From: Pseudohalioglobus lutimaris
GTDB taxonomy: Bacteria; Pseudomonadota; Gammaproteobacteria; Pseudomonadales; Halieaceae
NCBI RefSeq assembly: GCF_002866825.1
Contig: NZ_PKUS01000003.1
Location: forward strand, 186,001 to 250,000
DNA length: 64,000 nucleotides
Reading direction: 5' to 3'
Positions 1-10,600 of the stretch are shown piece by piece. How positions within the stretch are numbered: the stretch's first letter is position 1; each line of letters starts with the position of its first letter. Under the pieces are notes generated by a model. The model worked only from the letters and a program-made list of their open reading frames with translations. It made no database searches and was not told where the DNA came from. Position numbers and translations under genes: made by a program.

Positions 1-1
1 C

Positions 2-676
2 TACGGCCTGCGTCCCATCCCCGCGGCGTCAGCACCTGATACCACTACTGCCTATTATTCCCCACCGGCTGCAAACGGCACCCGTGCCGGCTACTACTAC
101 GTCAATCTCTACCGCCCCGAAGTACGCCCGAAGTATGAAATGGAAGTACTCAGTGTGCACGAGGCGGTTCCCGGGCACCATCTGCAGATCGCCCTGGCCC
201 AGGAGCTGGAAGGTCTTCCACAGTTTCGCACTGAGCAGCGAGTCACCGCTTTTACTGAAGGCTGGGGACTCTACTCCGAACGCCTGGGCTACGAGATGGG
301 TCTTTACCAGGACCCCTACTCCCGCTATGGGCAACTGACCTACGACATGTGGCGGGCGGTGCGCCTGGTGGTAGACACCGGCATTCACTATTTCGGCTGG
401 AGCAGGCAGCGTGCCATTGACTACTTCAAAGACAACGCAGCGAAAACCGAGACGGATATCATTAATGAAATTGATCGTTACATCGGCTGGCCGGGCCAGG
501 CACTGGCCTACAAGATCGGCCAACTCAAAATGCTGGAACTGCGCGCGCAAGCAGAGCAGGCGCTGGGCGATCAATTTGATATTCGCAGCTTCCATGATGA
601 ACTGCTGGGCGCAGGGGCGATCCCACTGGATGCGCTTGAGGAGCGCATGGGTGCCTGGGTGGCCAGCCAACAATAG
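2..676 (+). CDS. DUF885 family protein, 3' part (5' end outside window)
   Basis: The frame is open from the first bases of the window to a TAG at 674-676, so only the last 224 residues are visible. The fragment has the [10 protein letters not shown] motif at about residue 53. This His/Glu signature is typical of DUF885 proteins, which have a gluzincin-like metallopeptidase fold, and a downstream glutamate-rich helix (TEGWGLYSE) fits the same family. It is probably a metal-dependent peptidase-like enzyme, often exported, but the signal-peptide region is off the window. Substrate unknown. A 179-base gap without recognised features separates it from the RND adaptor gene. The family call is confident; the function is not. 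Confidence 0.8.
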   Translation, partial: YGLRPIPAASAPDTTTAYYSPPAANGTRAGYYYVNLYRPEVRPKYEMEVLSVHEAVPGHHLQIALAQELEGLPQFRTEQRVTAFTEGWGLYSERLGYEMGLYQDPYSRYGQLTYDMWRAVRLVVDTGIHYFGWSRQRAIDYFKDNAAKTETDIINEIDRYIGWPGQALAYKIGQLKMLELRAQAEQALGDQFDIRSFHDELLGAGAIPLDALEERMGAWVASQQ

Positions 677-855
677 GCGCATACCGACCGGGCCGGCCGA
701 AGTTCGCAGAAGGCAACTAGCCGCAGCAATCCATCGACTCATCGCAAAACCAGTGGTCCAGGGCCAAAAGGTGTTACTTTTGCAGTCTGGCGTTGTGGGC
801 CGGGCCGCGCCATACGTCTAGACATACCGGGCAGCAAAAAAGGACACAATAATCG

Positions 856-2019
856 ATGGCCAACAGGCTGGTAAAAGTCGTCGCCCCACTGGTGGTAATA
901 GCCGCCTCCGCCGGCGCCTATGCATTGCTACAGGCCTCCCGGCCTGAGCCGGAGAAGAACGATGAGCCGCTGCGGGCTGCAGCCGTATATACCTCGCCTG
1001 TAATGCGCGAACAGGGCACGCTGGAAGTCGTGACCCAGGGTGAAGTGCGCTCGCGAACGGCAATAGACCTGGTATCGCAAGTTGGCGGGCGGGTCATCAG
1101 CGTTTCACCCGAATTCGTCGAAGGCGGCCTCATCGAGCCCGGCGTCACCCTGCTGCAGATTGATGACACCGACTACAGGCTGGCCTTGAGCGAGGCGCGT
1201 GCAAGGCTTGCGGACGCAGAACTTGCGGTGCAACAGGCTCTCGCAGACCAGGACGTGGCGCACAAGCAGTTGCGCAACACCACCAACCCCTCCGATCTGG
1301 CCTTGAAGAAGCCGCAGGTACAGCAGGCAATCGCCATGCGTGAGGCAGCGGAAGCAGGACTGGAGCGCGCCGGCCTGGACCTCGAGCGCACCCGTATTAC
1401 CCTGCCCTTTGCCGGTCGCGTCGCCAGCACCCGCGTCGACATCGGTCAGTTTATTTCCCCCGGCACCGTGATGGGCCGGGTATTCAGCACAGAGGTTGTC
1501 GAGATTCGCCTGCCACTGAACAATCAGCAGCTGGCCTCACTGGGCCTGCCCATTGGCTACACTGCGCCCGCCGGGGGCGGACTGCCTGTGCGCTTCACGG
1601 CTGATGTTGCCGGGAAAAAACAGGTCTGGACGGGCACCCTGAAGCGGTTGGATGCCTCTGTAGACACGGATACGCGCATGCTTTATGCGATAGCCGAGGT
1701 CGCCGACCCTTATGGAACGGGGGCATCCCAGCATGGCATGCCCATGGCGGTAGGCTTGTTCGTAGAAGCGCGCATCAGCGGCCGCGAACTATTGGAGGGT
1801 ATGAGTATCCCTTCAAGCGCGCTGCGAGCCGGCAACGTTGTCTACGTAATCAGCAGTGAAAACCTGCTGGAGATTCGCGATGTCGACGTGGTCCAGTCCA
1901 ACGCCGACAAGGCCTTTGTCAGCGCAGGCCTCACGCCCGGAGAGCAGGTGGTCACCTCGGCTATACGCAACCCCATACAGGGCATGGCAGTGCGCAACCT
2001 GACCCAGGCCGGGGGTTAA
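856..2019 (+). CDS. RND efflux periplasmic adaptor (membrane fusion protein)
   Basis: This 387-residue protein has an N-terminal signal anchor (about residues 5-22). It then shows the usual adaptor order: split biotinyl-lipoyl domain (VVTQGEVRSRTAIDLVSQVGG and LPFAGRVASTRVDIGQFISP), an alpha-helical hairpin at about 110-165, a beta-barrel, and a membrane-proximal domain ending near GEQVVTSAI. It should link the inner-membrane RND pump encoded 4 bases downstream to an outer-membrane channel. No TolC-type gene lies beside it, so the channel is presumably shared or encoded elsewhere. The ATG follows an A-rich stretch without a strong Shine-Dalgarno. Substrate cannot be inferred. Confidence 0.88.
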   Translation: MANRLVKVVAPLVVIAASAGAYALLQASRPEPEKNDEPLRAAAVYTSPVMREQGTLEVVTQGEVRSRTAIDLVSQVGGRVISVSPEFVEGGLIEPGVTLLQIDDTDYRLALSEARARLADAELAVQQALADQDVAHKQLRNTTNPSDLALKKPQVQQAIAMREAAEAGLERAGLDLERTRITLPFAGRVASTRVDIGQFISPGTVMGRVFSTEVVEIRLPLNNQQLASLGLPIGYTAPAGGGLPVRFTADVAGKKQVWTGTLKRLDASVDTDTRMLYAIAEVADPYGTGASQHGMPMAVGLFVEARISGRELLEGMSIPSSALRAGNVVYVISSENLLEIRDVDVVQSNADKAFVSAGLTPGEQVVTSAIRNPIQGMAVRNLTQAGG

Positions 2020-2023
2020 AGCA

Positions 2024-5000
2024 GTGCAAAAGATCATCGCCTGGTGGGTGCACAACCCGGTTGCCGCCAACCTGCTGATGGTTGGCATATTGCTCTCCGG
2101 CTTCCTCGGCCTGCGGGCAATGGAGCGGGAGGCCTTTCCTGAAATCAAGATTAACCAGGCGAGTATCCTTGTCACCTGGCCGGGAGCAAACCCCGAGGAA
2201 GTGGAAGAACAGGTCGTTGCCCGCATCGAGCAAGCGCTGGAGAATGTTGACCAGGTCTACCACTACGACTCCACTGCCAGCGAAGGCTACGCTGAGATCA
2301 ATGTCAGAACCTACCCCAACGTTGACATCAACGACTTTATCAACGAGATAAAGGCCGCTGTAGACGGCGTCACCTCGCTGCCACGAGACATCGAACCCCC
2401 GCGAGTGCAAAGGCGACAGAACCGCGATGAAATGCTGCGAGTGGCGGTGCATGGTGATATCAGCGAACGCGAGCTGACGCGCCTCGCCGAGGATCTCAAG
2501 GATGAAATCGCCGGCCTGCCCTACGTCTCGACTATCAACCTGTTTGGTACGCGCAAGGAAGAGGTCACGATCGAGCTGTCAGAAACCGCGATGCGCCGCT
2601 TCGGTCTCTCTTTCGAGGAGGTGGCCAACGCCATCCGTGCAAACTCGATCAACCTGTCGTCGGGGCGCGTACGCACCGAAACCGGCGACGTGCAATTGCG
2701 AGCGCGCAACCTGGCGGACAACCAGGCTGACTTTGAGCGCATTGTTATCCGCCAGACTGCCGAAGGTGCCGTCATTCGGGTAGGCGACGTCGCCAGGGTG
2801 ATAGACGGCTTTGAGGACAACGAAATCCTCGCCACCATGAACGGCCAACCCGCCGTGCTGCTGCAGATACTGGACACCGAGAACATGCAGGTGGTCAAGG
2901 CTAGCGAGGCGGTACTGGAGTGGATGGAGGAAGCACGTTCCCGACTGCCCCAGGGCGTTGAACTTACCATGTGGTTCAATACCGCCGATATCTACAACGA
3001 GCGCATGAACCTGATCGCCGAGTCATCCTATATCGGGCTGCTACTGGTATTCATGGTGCTCATACTTTCGCTTCGACCCAAGGTCGCCCTGTGGGTGACG
3101 GGGGGCATCGCTGTGGCGTTCATTGGCACCTTTGCACTGCTACCAGTGAATGATGTCTCGATGAATGTTATCTCTTCCTTCGCTTTCCTCATGGTACTGG
3201 GCATCGTGGTGGATGACGCGATCGTCGTCGGCGAAAGTATTCATCACCACGCCCATATCAGCGGGGGTGGTGATCGCTCGGCGATCCAGGGGGCGATGGC
3301 AGTCTCCAGACCGGTTATATTCGCGGTGCTCACAACCATGATCGCTTTCGCACCCTGGCTGTTTGTCAGTGGAGAAGCCGCGCAGATGACGCGTCAGCTG
3401 TCCATCGTCATTACCGTGGCACTGACGCTCTCCCTGGTGGAGGCGTTCTTCATCCTGCCTTCTCACCTGCGTCACCTGAAGCCCAGGAAAGAGTTGCACG
3501 GGCTCGCCAGGGCACAACAGAAAGTCGAGCACAGCATCATCGACTTTGCCGAGAACACCTACCGGCCGATTCTGCGCTGGGCACTGGAGCACCGCTATCT
3601 CACGGCCAGCATTTTCATCGCCGCGTTCGTCATCAGCATCGGTATATTCACCAGCGGTTGGGTGCGCTTCTACTTCATGCCCCAGGTGGAATCAGAACAG
3701 ATTTATATCAATGTCACCCTGCCCAACGGCACGCCCTATTCCCGCGCCCTGGAAATACTCGATCAGTTACAGGGGGCGGAACAGGCGCTGATACAGGAGG
3801 TGGACCAGCGCGCTGAGGCCGGGGAAGGCAGCGGCAAGTTAATCGAGGGTTGGTACACCCGCTCCCGGCGCGACAGCGTGATTGCTATCGTCAAACTTGC
3901 ATCACCGGAAGTACGCGACCTCTCCGCGAAAGAGGCAGCCGAACGCTTTCGTGAACTGGTTGGCGACATCCCCGATGCGGACGAGATAGAAGTCAACTAT
4001 ACCATCACCGACAACGGCGCTGACGTGACCTATTTGCTCAAGCACCGCGACCCGGAGCAACTCAGCGCCGCATCACTTGACTTGAGAACCCAGCTCTCCA
4101 GTTACGACGGTACGTTCTTTGTGCGCGATAGCCAGCGTGGTGAATCCGACGAAATGATCCTGAACCTGCGCCCCGGCGTCGAGAAACTCGGTATTACCCT
4201 TGCCGAGGTATCACAGCAGGTGCGCCAGGCCTATTTCGGTGAAGAGGTGCAGCGGCTGCCGCGTGAGAATGGTGATGTGAAAGTGATGGTCAAGTACCCC
4301 GCGGAGCAGCGCAATAACCTCTCCAGCCTTGAGAACTTCCGTGTGCGCACAACAGACGGTCGTGAGTTGCCCCTGTTGTCCATCGTCGAGGTTGAGTTGG
4401 GTGCTGGTGTGGAACGCATAACCCGTCGGGACGGAGAGCGCTTTATTCGCGTCAGGGCGGATATGGACCACGACCTGATGGGCGATATAACCAAGGACGT
4501 CAACGACAGCTTTATGCCGAAATTAAAGCAGCGGTATCCGGGGCTGGAAGTTCTCAAGGGTGGGCAGCAGGAGCAGGAAGAAGAGTTTTTCAGTGAAATT
4601 CTCGCGCTCTATGCAGTGGCCCTGTTCATGATGTACGCACTGATTGCCGTGGCGTTCCACTCCTACTGGCTACCCTTACTGGTTATGACCGCCATCCCCT
4701 TTGGTTTCATGGGCGCCATATTCGGCCACCTATTGTTTGGCACGCCTATGGCCATGTTTTCGTGGTTTGGAATAGGCGCAGCCGCAGGAGTTGTGGTTAA
4801 CGACAACCTGGTACTGGTGGACTATATAGGCCGCCTGCGGGAGTCTGGTAAAAACCTGCACAGTGCCATCATCGACGCAGGCACCAACCGTTTCCGCCCG
4901 ATACTGCTCACCACGGTGACGACCTTCGTTGGCTTGCTACCGATCATGGCGGAAGAAGCCACGAATGCGCAGTTTCTCAAACCCGCCGTTCTCTCGCTGG

Positions 5001-5158
5001 CCTTTGGTGTACTGTTTGCCCTGTTCGTCACCCTGCTGATGGTACCCGCCCTATATGCTATCGGCGGCGACATCGCGCAGACCCGGGCCCGCATCAAGTC
5101 ATCGCTTTTCGGGCATAGCGGCAAGCCCGCTGCCACCAGGTCACCAACTGACGCCTGA
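2024..5158 (+). CDS. RND efflux pump, AcrB/HAE1-like inner-membrane permease
   Basis: The 1044-residue product has the twelve-helix RND layout: one helix at about 12-31, a large periplasmic porter loop, a block of helices with the proton-relay segment GIVVDDAIVVGE near residue 400, a second periplasmic loop, and a C-terminal helix block containing VVNDNLVLVDYI. It should export amphipathic compounds using the proton gradient together with the adaptor encoded just upstream. The start is GTG at 2024, four bases after the adaptor stop and preceded by a G-rich stretch, so the two are co-translated. It resembles the environmental AcrB-type permeases more than the characterised multidrug pumps. Substrate unknown. 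Confidence 0.9.
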   Translation: MQKIIAWWVHNPVAANLLMVGILLSGFLGLRAMEREAFPEIKINQASILVTWPGANPEEVEEQVVARIEQALENVDQVYHYDSTASEGYAEINVRTYPNVDINDFINEIKAAVDGVTSLPRDIEPPRVQRRQNRDEMLRVAVHGDISERELTRLAEDLKDEIAGLPYVSTINLFGTRKEEVTIELSETAMRRFGLSFEEVANAIRANSINLSSGRVRTETGDVQLRARNLADNQADFERIVIRQTAEGAVIRVGDVARVIDGFEDNEILATMNGQPAVLLQILDTENMQVVKASEAVLEWMEEARSRLPQGVELTMWFNTADIYNERMNLIAESSYIGLLLVFMVLILSLRPKVALWVTGGIAVAFIGTFALLPVNDVSMNVISSFAFLMVLGIVVDDAIVVGESIHHHAHISGGGDRSAIQGAMAVSRPVIFAVLTTMIAFAPWLFVSGEAAQMTRQLSIVITVALTLSLVEAFFILPSHLRHLKPRKELHGLARAQQKVEHSIIDFAENTYRPILRWALEHRYLTASIFIAAFVISIGIFTSGWVRFYFMPQVESEQIYINVTLPNGTPYSRALEILDQLQGAEQALIQEVDQRAEAGEGSGKLIEGWYTRSRRDSVIAIVKLASPEVRDLSAKEAAERFRELVGDIPDADEIEVNYTITDNGADVTYLLKHRDPEQLSAASLDLRTQLSSYDGTFFVRDSQRGESDEMILNLRPGVEKLGITLAEVSQQVRQAYFGEEVQRLPRENGDVKVMVKYPAEQRNNLSSLENFRVRTTDGRELPLLSIVEVELGAGVERITRRDGERFIRVRADMDHDLMGDITKDVNDSFMPKLKQRYPGLEVLKGGQQEQEEEFFSEILALYAVALFMMYALIAVAFHSYWLPLLVMTAIPFGFMGAIFGHLLFGTPMAMFSWFGIGAAAGVVVNDNLVLVDYIGRLRESGKNLHSAIIDAGTNRFRPILLTTVTTFVGLLPIMAEEATNAQFLKPAVLSLAFGVLFALFVTLLMVPALYAIGGDIAQTRARIKSSLFGHSGKPAATRSPTDA

Positions 5159-5186
5159 GCCAAACCGCCTATCCAGGTTGAAGACA

Positions 5187-5211
5187 CCCCGCACGACTCA
5201 ACCGTGCGGGG
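5187..5211. terminator. Hairpin between convergent RND and sulfatase genes
   Basis: A perfect 9-bp stem (CCCCGCACG with CGTGCGGGG) and a 7-base loop lie between the stop of the RND pump and the stop of the convergent sulfatase. There is no clear T run on either side, so it is a probable but not classic bidirectional terminator. Confidence 0.55.
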
Positions 5212-5217
5212 CGCACG

Positions 5218-6744
5218 CTACTGCTTCAGGTATTTCTCGGTGAGCTTGTCTATGGACCAGGAGTCCGGGCTCTGGCTCGGTGGATATGTTTCGAATGTCT
5301 GCAGGTACATGGTTGTAGACGCGGTGCCCATGTAGACCCATGCCGCTTTGTCGATCATCCAGTCCCAATAGCTGTTGGAGTTGTGATCAGCACGCTCAAA
5401 CGGATCGCGACGCAAGTTGAAGATCTTCGGCAGACGCAGGGTCACAAACGGCTCTGCCCACAGCGCCATGGTCTGCGCACGATTCTCCGCGTACACGACC
5501 TTCCAGTCCCCGATGCGAACGCAAACGGGCATAGCCCCGTCGTTGTGATAGATAAATTCGCGACGAGGGCCCTTGTCTGCCTGTCCGGTCAGGTACGGCA
5601 CAAAGTTGTAGCCATCCAGGTGCAGTTTTGAGCTCTTACTGCCAACACGTTTACCCTTGAGCAGGTCCTGCTTCAGGTTTGCATCACCGGCGGCTGCAAC
5701 CAACGTGGGCATCCAGTCCAGGTGTGACATGATTTCATTGGAAACCTGCCCCGGGGCGATCTTACCCGGCCAGCGAACGACGGCAGGAACCCGGTAGGCC
5801 CCCTCCCAGTTGGAGTTTTTCTCGCTACGAAAAGGCGTAATACCCGCGTCTGGCCAGGTGTTGAAGTGCACGCCGTTATCGGTGGAATAAAAAACGATGG
5901 TGTTGTCGGCAACCTTCAAGTCGTCCAACTGGTCCAGCAACATGCCAACCAGTTCATCGTGAGCGACCATGACATCATTGTAGAAATCCTGCCCTGACTT
6001 GCCCAGGTGCTTCGCCGCCGGATGAGTGCGGAAGTGCATCCCCGTAGTATTGACCCAGACGAAAAACGGCTTATTACTTTTCACGGACTTGTCGACAAAC
6101 TTCATCGCCGCGGTGACGAATTCCTCATCAGCCGTTTCCATGCGCTTGCGCGTGAGCGGGCCGGTATCCTCTACACGTCCGTCAGCGTAGGAGCGAATGA
6201 CGCCCCGGGGCCCGAACATCTTGCGGAAACGCGGGTCCTGGGGGTAGTCGACGTCCTCCGGTTCCTCTTCCGCATTGAGGTGATAGAGGTTGCCGAAAAA
6301 CTCATCAAAACCGTGATTGGTCGGCAGGTGTTTGTCTTTGTCGCCAAGGTGGTTCTTGCCAAACTGCCCGGTAGCGTATCCCTGTGTCTTCAGCACTTCG
6401 GCGATGGTGATATCCCGGTCCTGGATACCCATTTCGGCGCCGGGAAGCCCCACTTTGGAGAGGCCCGTACGCAGGGGAGACTGACCGGTGATGAAGCTGG
6501 AGCGGCCAGCGGTACAGCTCTGATCACCATAATAATCGGTAAAGCGCATACCCTCGTTAGCGATACGATCTATATTGGGCGTGCGGTAACCCATAATGCC
6601 GTCGCTGTAGGCGCTGATATTGGTAATGCCAATATCATCACCCCAAATTACCAGAATATTGGGTTTGTCCGCCGCGGCAGCGAATGGCGCTACGCCGCAG
6701 GAAACAGCCAGGCCTGCTGCGGCCAGCAGTGCTTTTAATTTCAT
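5218..6744 (-). CDS. Exported arylsulfatase-family sulfatase
   Basis: This is a 508-residue alkaline-phosphatase-superfamily sulfatase with an N-terminal signal peptide (about 1-25, ending AAAA). The metal-binding start NILVIWGDDIG is at 29-39. The cysteine to be oxidised to formylglycine is Cys77 in CTAGR, and a later STDNG supplies further metal ligands. It should hydrolyse sulfate esters in the periplasm. Its motif is CxAxR rather than the most common CxPxR. No maturase gene (FGE or anSME) and no second sulfatase are nearby, so it may be a housekeeping or scavenging enzyme. It is preceded by a 74-base gap. Substrate unknown; calls such as choline sulfatase are not supported. Confidence 0.9.
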   Translation of the reverse strand: MKLKALLAAAGLAVSCGVAPFAAAADKPNILVIWGDDIGITNISAYSDGIMGYRTPNIDRIANEGMRFTDYYGDQSCTAGRSSFITGQSPLRTGLSKVGLPGAEMGIQDRDITIAEVLKTQGYATGQFGKNHLGDKDKHLPTNHGFDEFFGNLYHLNAEEEPEDVDYPQDPRFRKMFGPRGVIRSYADGRVEDTGPLTRKRMETADEEFVTAAMKFVDKSVKSNKPFFVWVNTTGMHFRTHPAAKHLGKSGQDFYNDVMVAHDELVGMLLDQLDDLKVADNTIVFYSTDNGVHFNTWPDAGITPFRSEKNSNWEGAYRVPAVVRWPGKIAPGQVSNEIMSHLDWMPTLVAAAGDANLKQDLLKGKRVGSKSSKLHLDGYNFVPYLTGQADKGPRREFIYHNDGAMPVCVRIGDWKVVYAENRAQTMALWAEPFVTLRLPKIFNLRRDPFERADHNSNSYWDWMIDKAAWVYMGTASTTMYLQTFETYPPSQSPDSWSIDKLTEKYLKQ

Positions 6745-6818
6745 ATCAAGATCCTCGTTATTGAATTATTAGCGATACCGTTAGATTAGCAAAATGATCG
6801 CCCGCCAGCGCTACGCAT

Positions 6819-7115
6819 TCAGGCGTCGTCCGCAGGCTTGCTCTGCTCAAAAGCCGCCAGTTGCTCAGCGGTCGCCTCTTTCTGGTATTGCGCCTTCCAA
6901 TCCGCATAGGGCATACCGTAAATGCGCTCGCGTGCCTGATCGTAGTCGACCTCAACGCCCTGCTCCGCCGCCGCCGCCATATACCACTTGGACAAGCAGT
7001 TGCGGCAGAAGCCTGCCAGGTTCATCAGCTCAATATTCTGCACGTCCTTTCGGCTATCGAGGTGTGCCAGCAGCCTGCGCAATACGGCCGCTTCTATGTT
7101 GTCATTTTCTGCCAT
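6819..7115 (-). CDS. DUF1244 family protein
   Basis: A small cytosolic protein of 98 residues with the family's conserved core: a DVQNIELMNLAGFCRNCL segment with a Cys-x2-Cys pair, followed by WY and a YGMPYADWK motif. Members are widespread in proteobacteria and have no assigned function. The cysteine pair could bind a metal, but only one pair is seen. It lies between the sulfatase and the Nudix gene on the same strand with its own spacing on both sides, so operon membership is uncertain. Start ATG at 7115. Confidence 0.8.
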   Translation of the reverse strand: MAENDNIEAAVLRRLLAHLDSRKDVQNIELMNLAGFCRNCLSKWYMAAAAEQGVEVDYDQARERIYGMPYADWKAQYQKEATAEQLAAFEQSKPADDA

Positions 7116-7172
7116 GGTTACAACTCCCTGGTTTGAGGTTCTGCGAAGAAGAGGTGGGGCTTAAGACCCGGG

Positions 7173-7655
7173 TCATTCTGCCCCGATATCATCTGTTTGG
7201 TCTTGCGGCTGCAGCAGCTGGTACAAGCGCTCACCCTGCCCCGGGTAGCGCCAACGCACCTTGTCGAAATCAGTAAAATCCAACCAATAACCGCGCTTTA
7301 CTTCCAGCACATCGGCTTCGATGCTTCCAGACTGCGCATGGATCTCACAGAAGTAAAGATGGAACCCGGTATCAAATACTGCGACCAGCTCCCGCGGAAT
7401 GAGGTCCAGGCCAGTTTCCTCATAGGTTTCCCTATGCGCCGCACATTGCGCTGACTCACCGTCCCTGGCCTTGCCTCCTGGCGGGGTGACGCCGCCGGTT
7501 CGCGAGCCGACAACCAGCATCTTGCCATGCACAACGGCGAGACACCCGGCAGAGGCTGCATAGTCCGGCTCACCCTGATAGGGGCATGGCGGTGTCGCCG
7601 CCGAAGCGCAGGCACTGAGCAGAAAAATAATTAAAAGCAGCGGTCGCAGGGCCAC
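7173..7655 (-). CDS. Nudix hydrolase-like protein with a lipoprotein signal
   Basis: The 160-residue product carries a Nudix box at about residues 61-83: G-x5-E (GKARDGE), then RETYEETGL, so the metal-binding REx2EE core is intact. Unusually, it begins with a hydrophobic stretch ending LLSAC (Cys16), which reads as a signal peptidase II lipobox. If exported, it would act on a phosphoanhydride substrate outside the cytoplasm. Most Nudix enzymes are cytosolic. The start is GTG at 7655, three bases after the dnaE stop, so it is likely co-transcribed with dnaE. An internal start that skips the signal is not obvious because the fold needs residues from about 30 on. Confidence 0.78.
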   Translation of the reverse strand: MALRPLLLIIFLLSACASAATPPCPYQGEPDYAASAGCLAVVHGKMLVVGSRTGGVTPPGGKARDGESAQCAAHRETYEETGLDLIPRELVAVFDTGFHLYFCEIHAQSGSIEADVLEVKRGYWLDFTDFDKVRWRYPGQGERLYQLLQPQDQTDDIGAE

Positions 7656-7657
7656 AA

Positions 7658-10600
7658 TCAGTATTCCAGGGCAACCCGCTCGGGGCCCAACTCATCGCGC
7701 AATGCCTGCAACAACTCGTCACTGGGCACTACCCGCCAGCGTTCGCCAAAGTCGATCCGCGCACGATTGTTGGGCTGCAGGTAGACCATGGAAACGGGAC
7801 AGCGGCCTCCACCCGCATCGATGAGGATGCGCTCAAGTTGCTCAGCGAACCGCTCATCTACATTGTCACCGCTGACCTGCAGAGTCAGTCTGGAGGCGTA
7901 GCTCTGGCGCGCCTCGTCGATGCTGCGCACGCTGCTGGCACGCACCACGGGTTTGCCACTGCGGTCATCCTGCTGGACCCGCCCCTCTACAATAACGATG
8001 GTGTCCTTCACCAGCAATTCACGGTATTGGCCGTACACCTCGGAAAACAGCGTCACCTCTATCTGTGCGCTACTGTCGTCAAGCGTTAACACCGCCATGG
8101 TGCCTCGCTGTGTATTCATCGTGCGCGTGGACATGATCAGCCCGGCAACCACCTGGTTACCCTTCTTGTCTGCGCGCACGTCAACAATGCGATTGGGCGC
8201 AAAACGGCCAATCTCCGTCTTATACTCATCGATGGGGTGGCCGGTGATATACAGGCCCAGTGTGTCGCGCTCGCCACCCAGCCGCTCTTTGTCAGTCCAG
8301 GGGCGCACACGCCGGAAGTCAGCATAGACGTCATCGACACCATTCCCCTGGCTGGGTACCACCTCTCCAAACAGGTCTTCGATTCCCGCATCGCGATTAC
8401 TGGCGCTCTGCTCCGCGGCCTTCAGCGCGTCCTCCATGCTGGCCATCAGCACCCAGCGGTCTTCACCTAAGGAGTCCAGGGCCCCGGAACGGATAAGCGC
8501 CTCGATAGCCTTGCGGTTAACCTTCCGTGGATCGGTGCGCGCACAGAAATCGAACAAGTCGACAAAGGGGCCTTCTTCCTCACGGGTCTTAAGGATAATT
8601 TCGATGGGGCCCTCACCCAGACCCTTGATTGCGCCCAGCCCGTAGATGATTTCATTGCTGGCATTCACCGTGAACATGTACTGCCCTTCATTCACGTCGG
8701 GTAGCTTGAGTGACAGCTTCATGCGCTTGCACTCATCCACGAACACCACGATCTTGTCGGTGTTATCCAGTTCCGAACTCATCACCGCAGCCATAAACTG
8801 AGCAGGATAATGCGTCTTCAACCAGCAGGTCTGGTAAGAGACAAGCGCATAAGCTGCAGAGTGCGATTTGTTAAAACCGTAGCCCGCGAACTTCTCCACC
8901 AGGTCGAATATCTTGATCGCCAGCTCGCCATCGACGCCCTTGGACCTGGCGCCGTCCTCGAAAACAGCACGCTGCTTGGCCATCTCCTCAGGCTTCTTTT
9001 TACCCATGGCGCGACGCAACATGTCGGCGCCGCCCAGCGTATAACCAGCCAGCTCCTGGGCGATCTGCATCACCTGTTCCTGGTAGAGGATGATGCCGTA
9101 GGTCGGTTCCAGGATAGGCTTGAGTGACTCATGCTGCCACTTGATGTCAGGGTAGGACAGCTCCTCGCGGCCATGCTTTCGGTTGATGAAGTTGTCCACC
9201 ATGCCCGATTGCAGCGGACCGGGGCGGAACAATGCCACCAGCGCGACGATGTCTTCGAAGCAATCAGGCTGCAAGCGCTCAATGAGGTCCTTCATCCCGC
9301 TGGATTCCAGCTGAAAGACGGCAGTTGTTTTCGCCGACTTCAACAGGTTGAAAGATGCGGGGTCATCCAGGGGAATCTGCATGATATCCAGCGCGGCTTC
9401 GCCGCGGCTGCTGCGCGCCGCGTTGATCATCTTCACTGCCCAGTCGATGATGGTCAGTGTACGCAGGCCCAGGAAATCAAACTTGACCAGCCCGGCGTCT
9501 TCCACATCACCCTTGTCGTACTGGGTCACCAGGCCGGAACCGGTTTCGTCACAGTACAGCGGCGAAAAGTCAGTGAGCTTCGAAGGCGCTATCACCACAC
9601 CACCCGCGTGCTTACCCACACCACGGGTAATACCCTCAAGCTGCACCGCCATGTCCCAGATCTCCTGGGCCTGGGGGTCTTCTGCAAGAAACTCGCGCAA
9701 GGCTTCTTCCTGCTCCAATGCCTTTTCCAGGGTCATGCCAACTTCAAAAGGAATCAGCTTGGAGAGCTTGTCGGCAAGACCATAGGATTTGCCCTGCACC
9801 CGGGCTACATCACGCACCACGGCCTTGGCCGCCATGGTACCGAAAGTGATAATCTGTGAAACCGCCTCACGGCCGTAGGTATCGGCTACATAGTCGATAA
9901 CCTGATCGCGCTTCTCCATACAGAAGTCGACGTCGAAGTCAGGCATTGAGACCCGCTCGGGATTGAGAAAACGCTCGAACAGGAGGTCATACTCAATAGG
10001 ATCCAGGTCAGTAATTTCCAGGGCATAGGCAACCAGCGAACCGGCGCCGGAGCCCCGTCCAGGGCCCACCGGGATGTCATGCTGCTTGGCCCAGCGAATA
10101 AAATCCATAACGATGAGGAAATAGCCCGGGAAGCCCATCTGGATAATCGTTTCCAACTCAAAGTCCAGGCGCTCTCGATATTCCGTCTGCTTCGCGGGAA
10201 AGTCTGGGGCAGTGCTGTCGAATAACGCCTGCAGGCGCATATCCAGTCCCTGGTGGGAGAGTTGGCGAAAATACTCGTCCATGGTCATGCCTTCCGGCAC
10301 CGGGTAGTCCGGCAGGTAGGGCTTGCCCAGTTCGAGAATAACGCTACAGCGGCGGGCGATCTGCACTGAATTGGCCAGTGCCTCAGGGATATCGGCAAAC
10401 AGCTCAGCCATCTCCTGGGGCGTACGCAGATATTGTTGCTCGGTATAAGTCCGTGCACGACGAGGATCATCCAGCGTACGGCCCTCGCCTATGCAAACCC
10501 TCGCCTCATGGGCTTCGAACTCGGATGCATCAAGAAAACGAACGTCGTTGGTTGCCACCACCGGGCACTGCAATTGCGCTGCCAGTTGCACAGCACCATG

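Noticed and set aside
29-742. Minus-strand open frame (237 codons) opposite the DUF885 fragment
   Set aside because: The plus strand carries the HEAVPGHH motif and normal DUF885 sequence; the other strand has no support.
6007-6738. Long plus-strand open frame (243 codons) opposite the sulfatase gene
   Set aside because: It is the complement of a clearly conserved sulfatase, has no recognisable motif, and such long antisense frames are common in GC-rich coding DNA.
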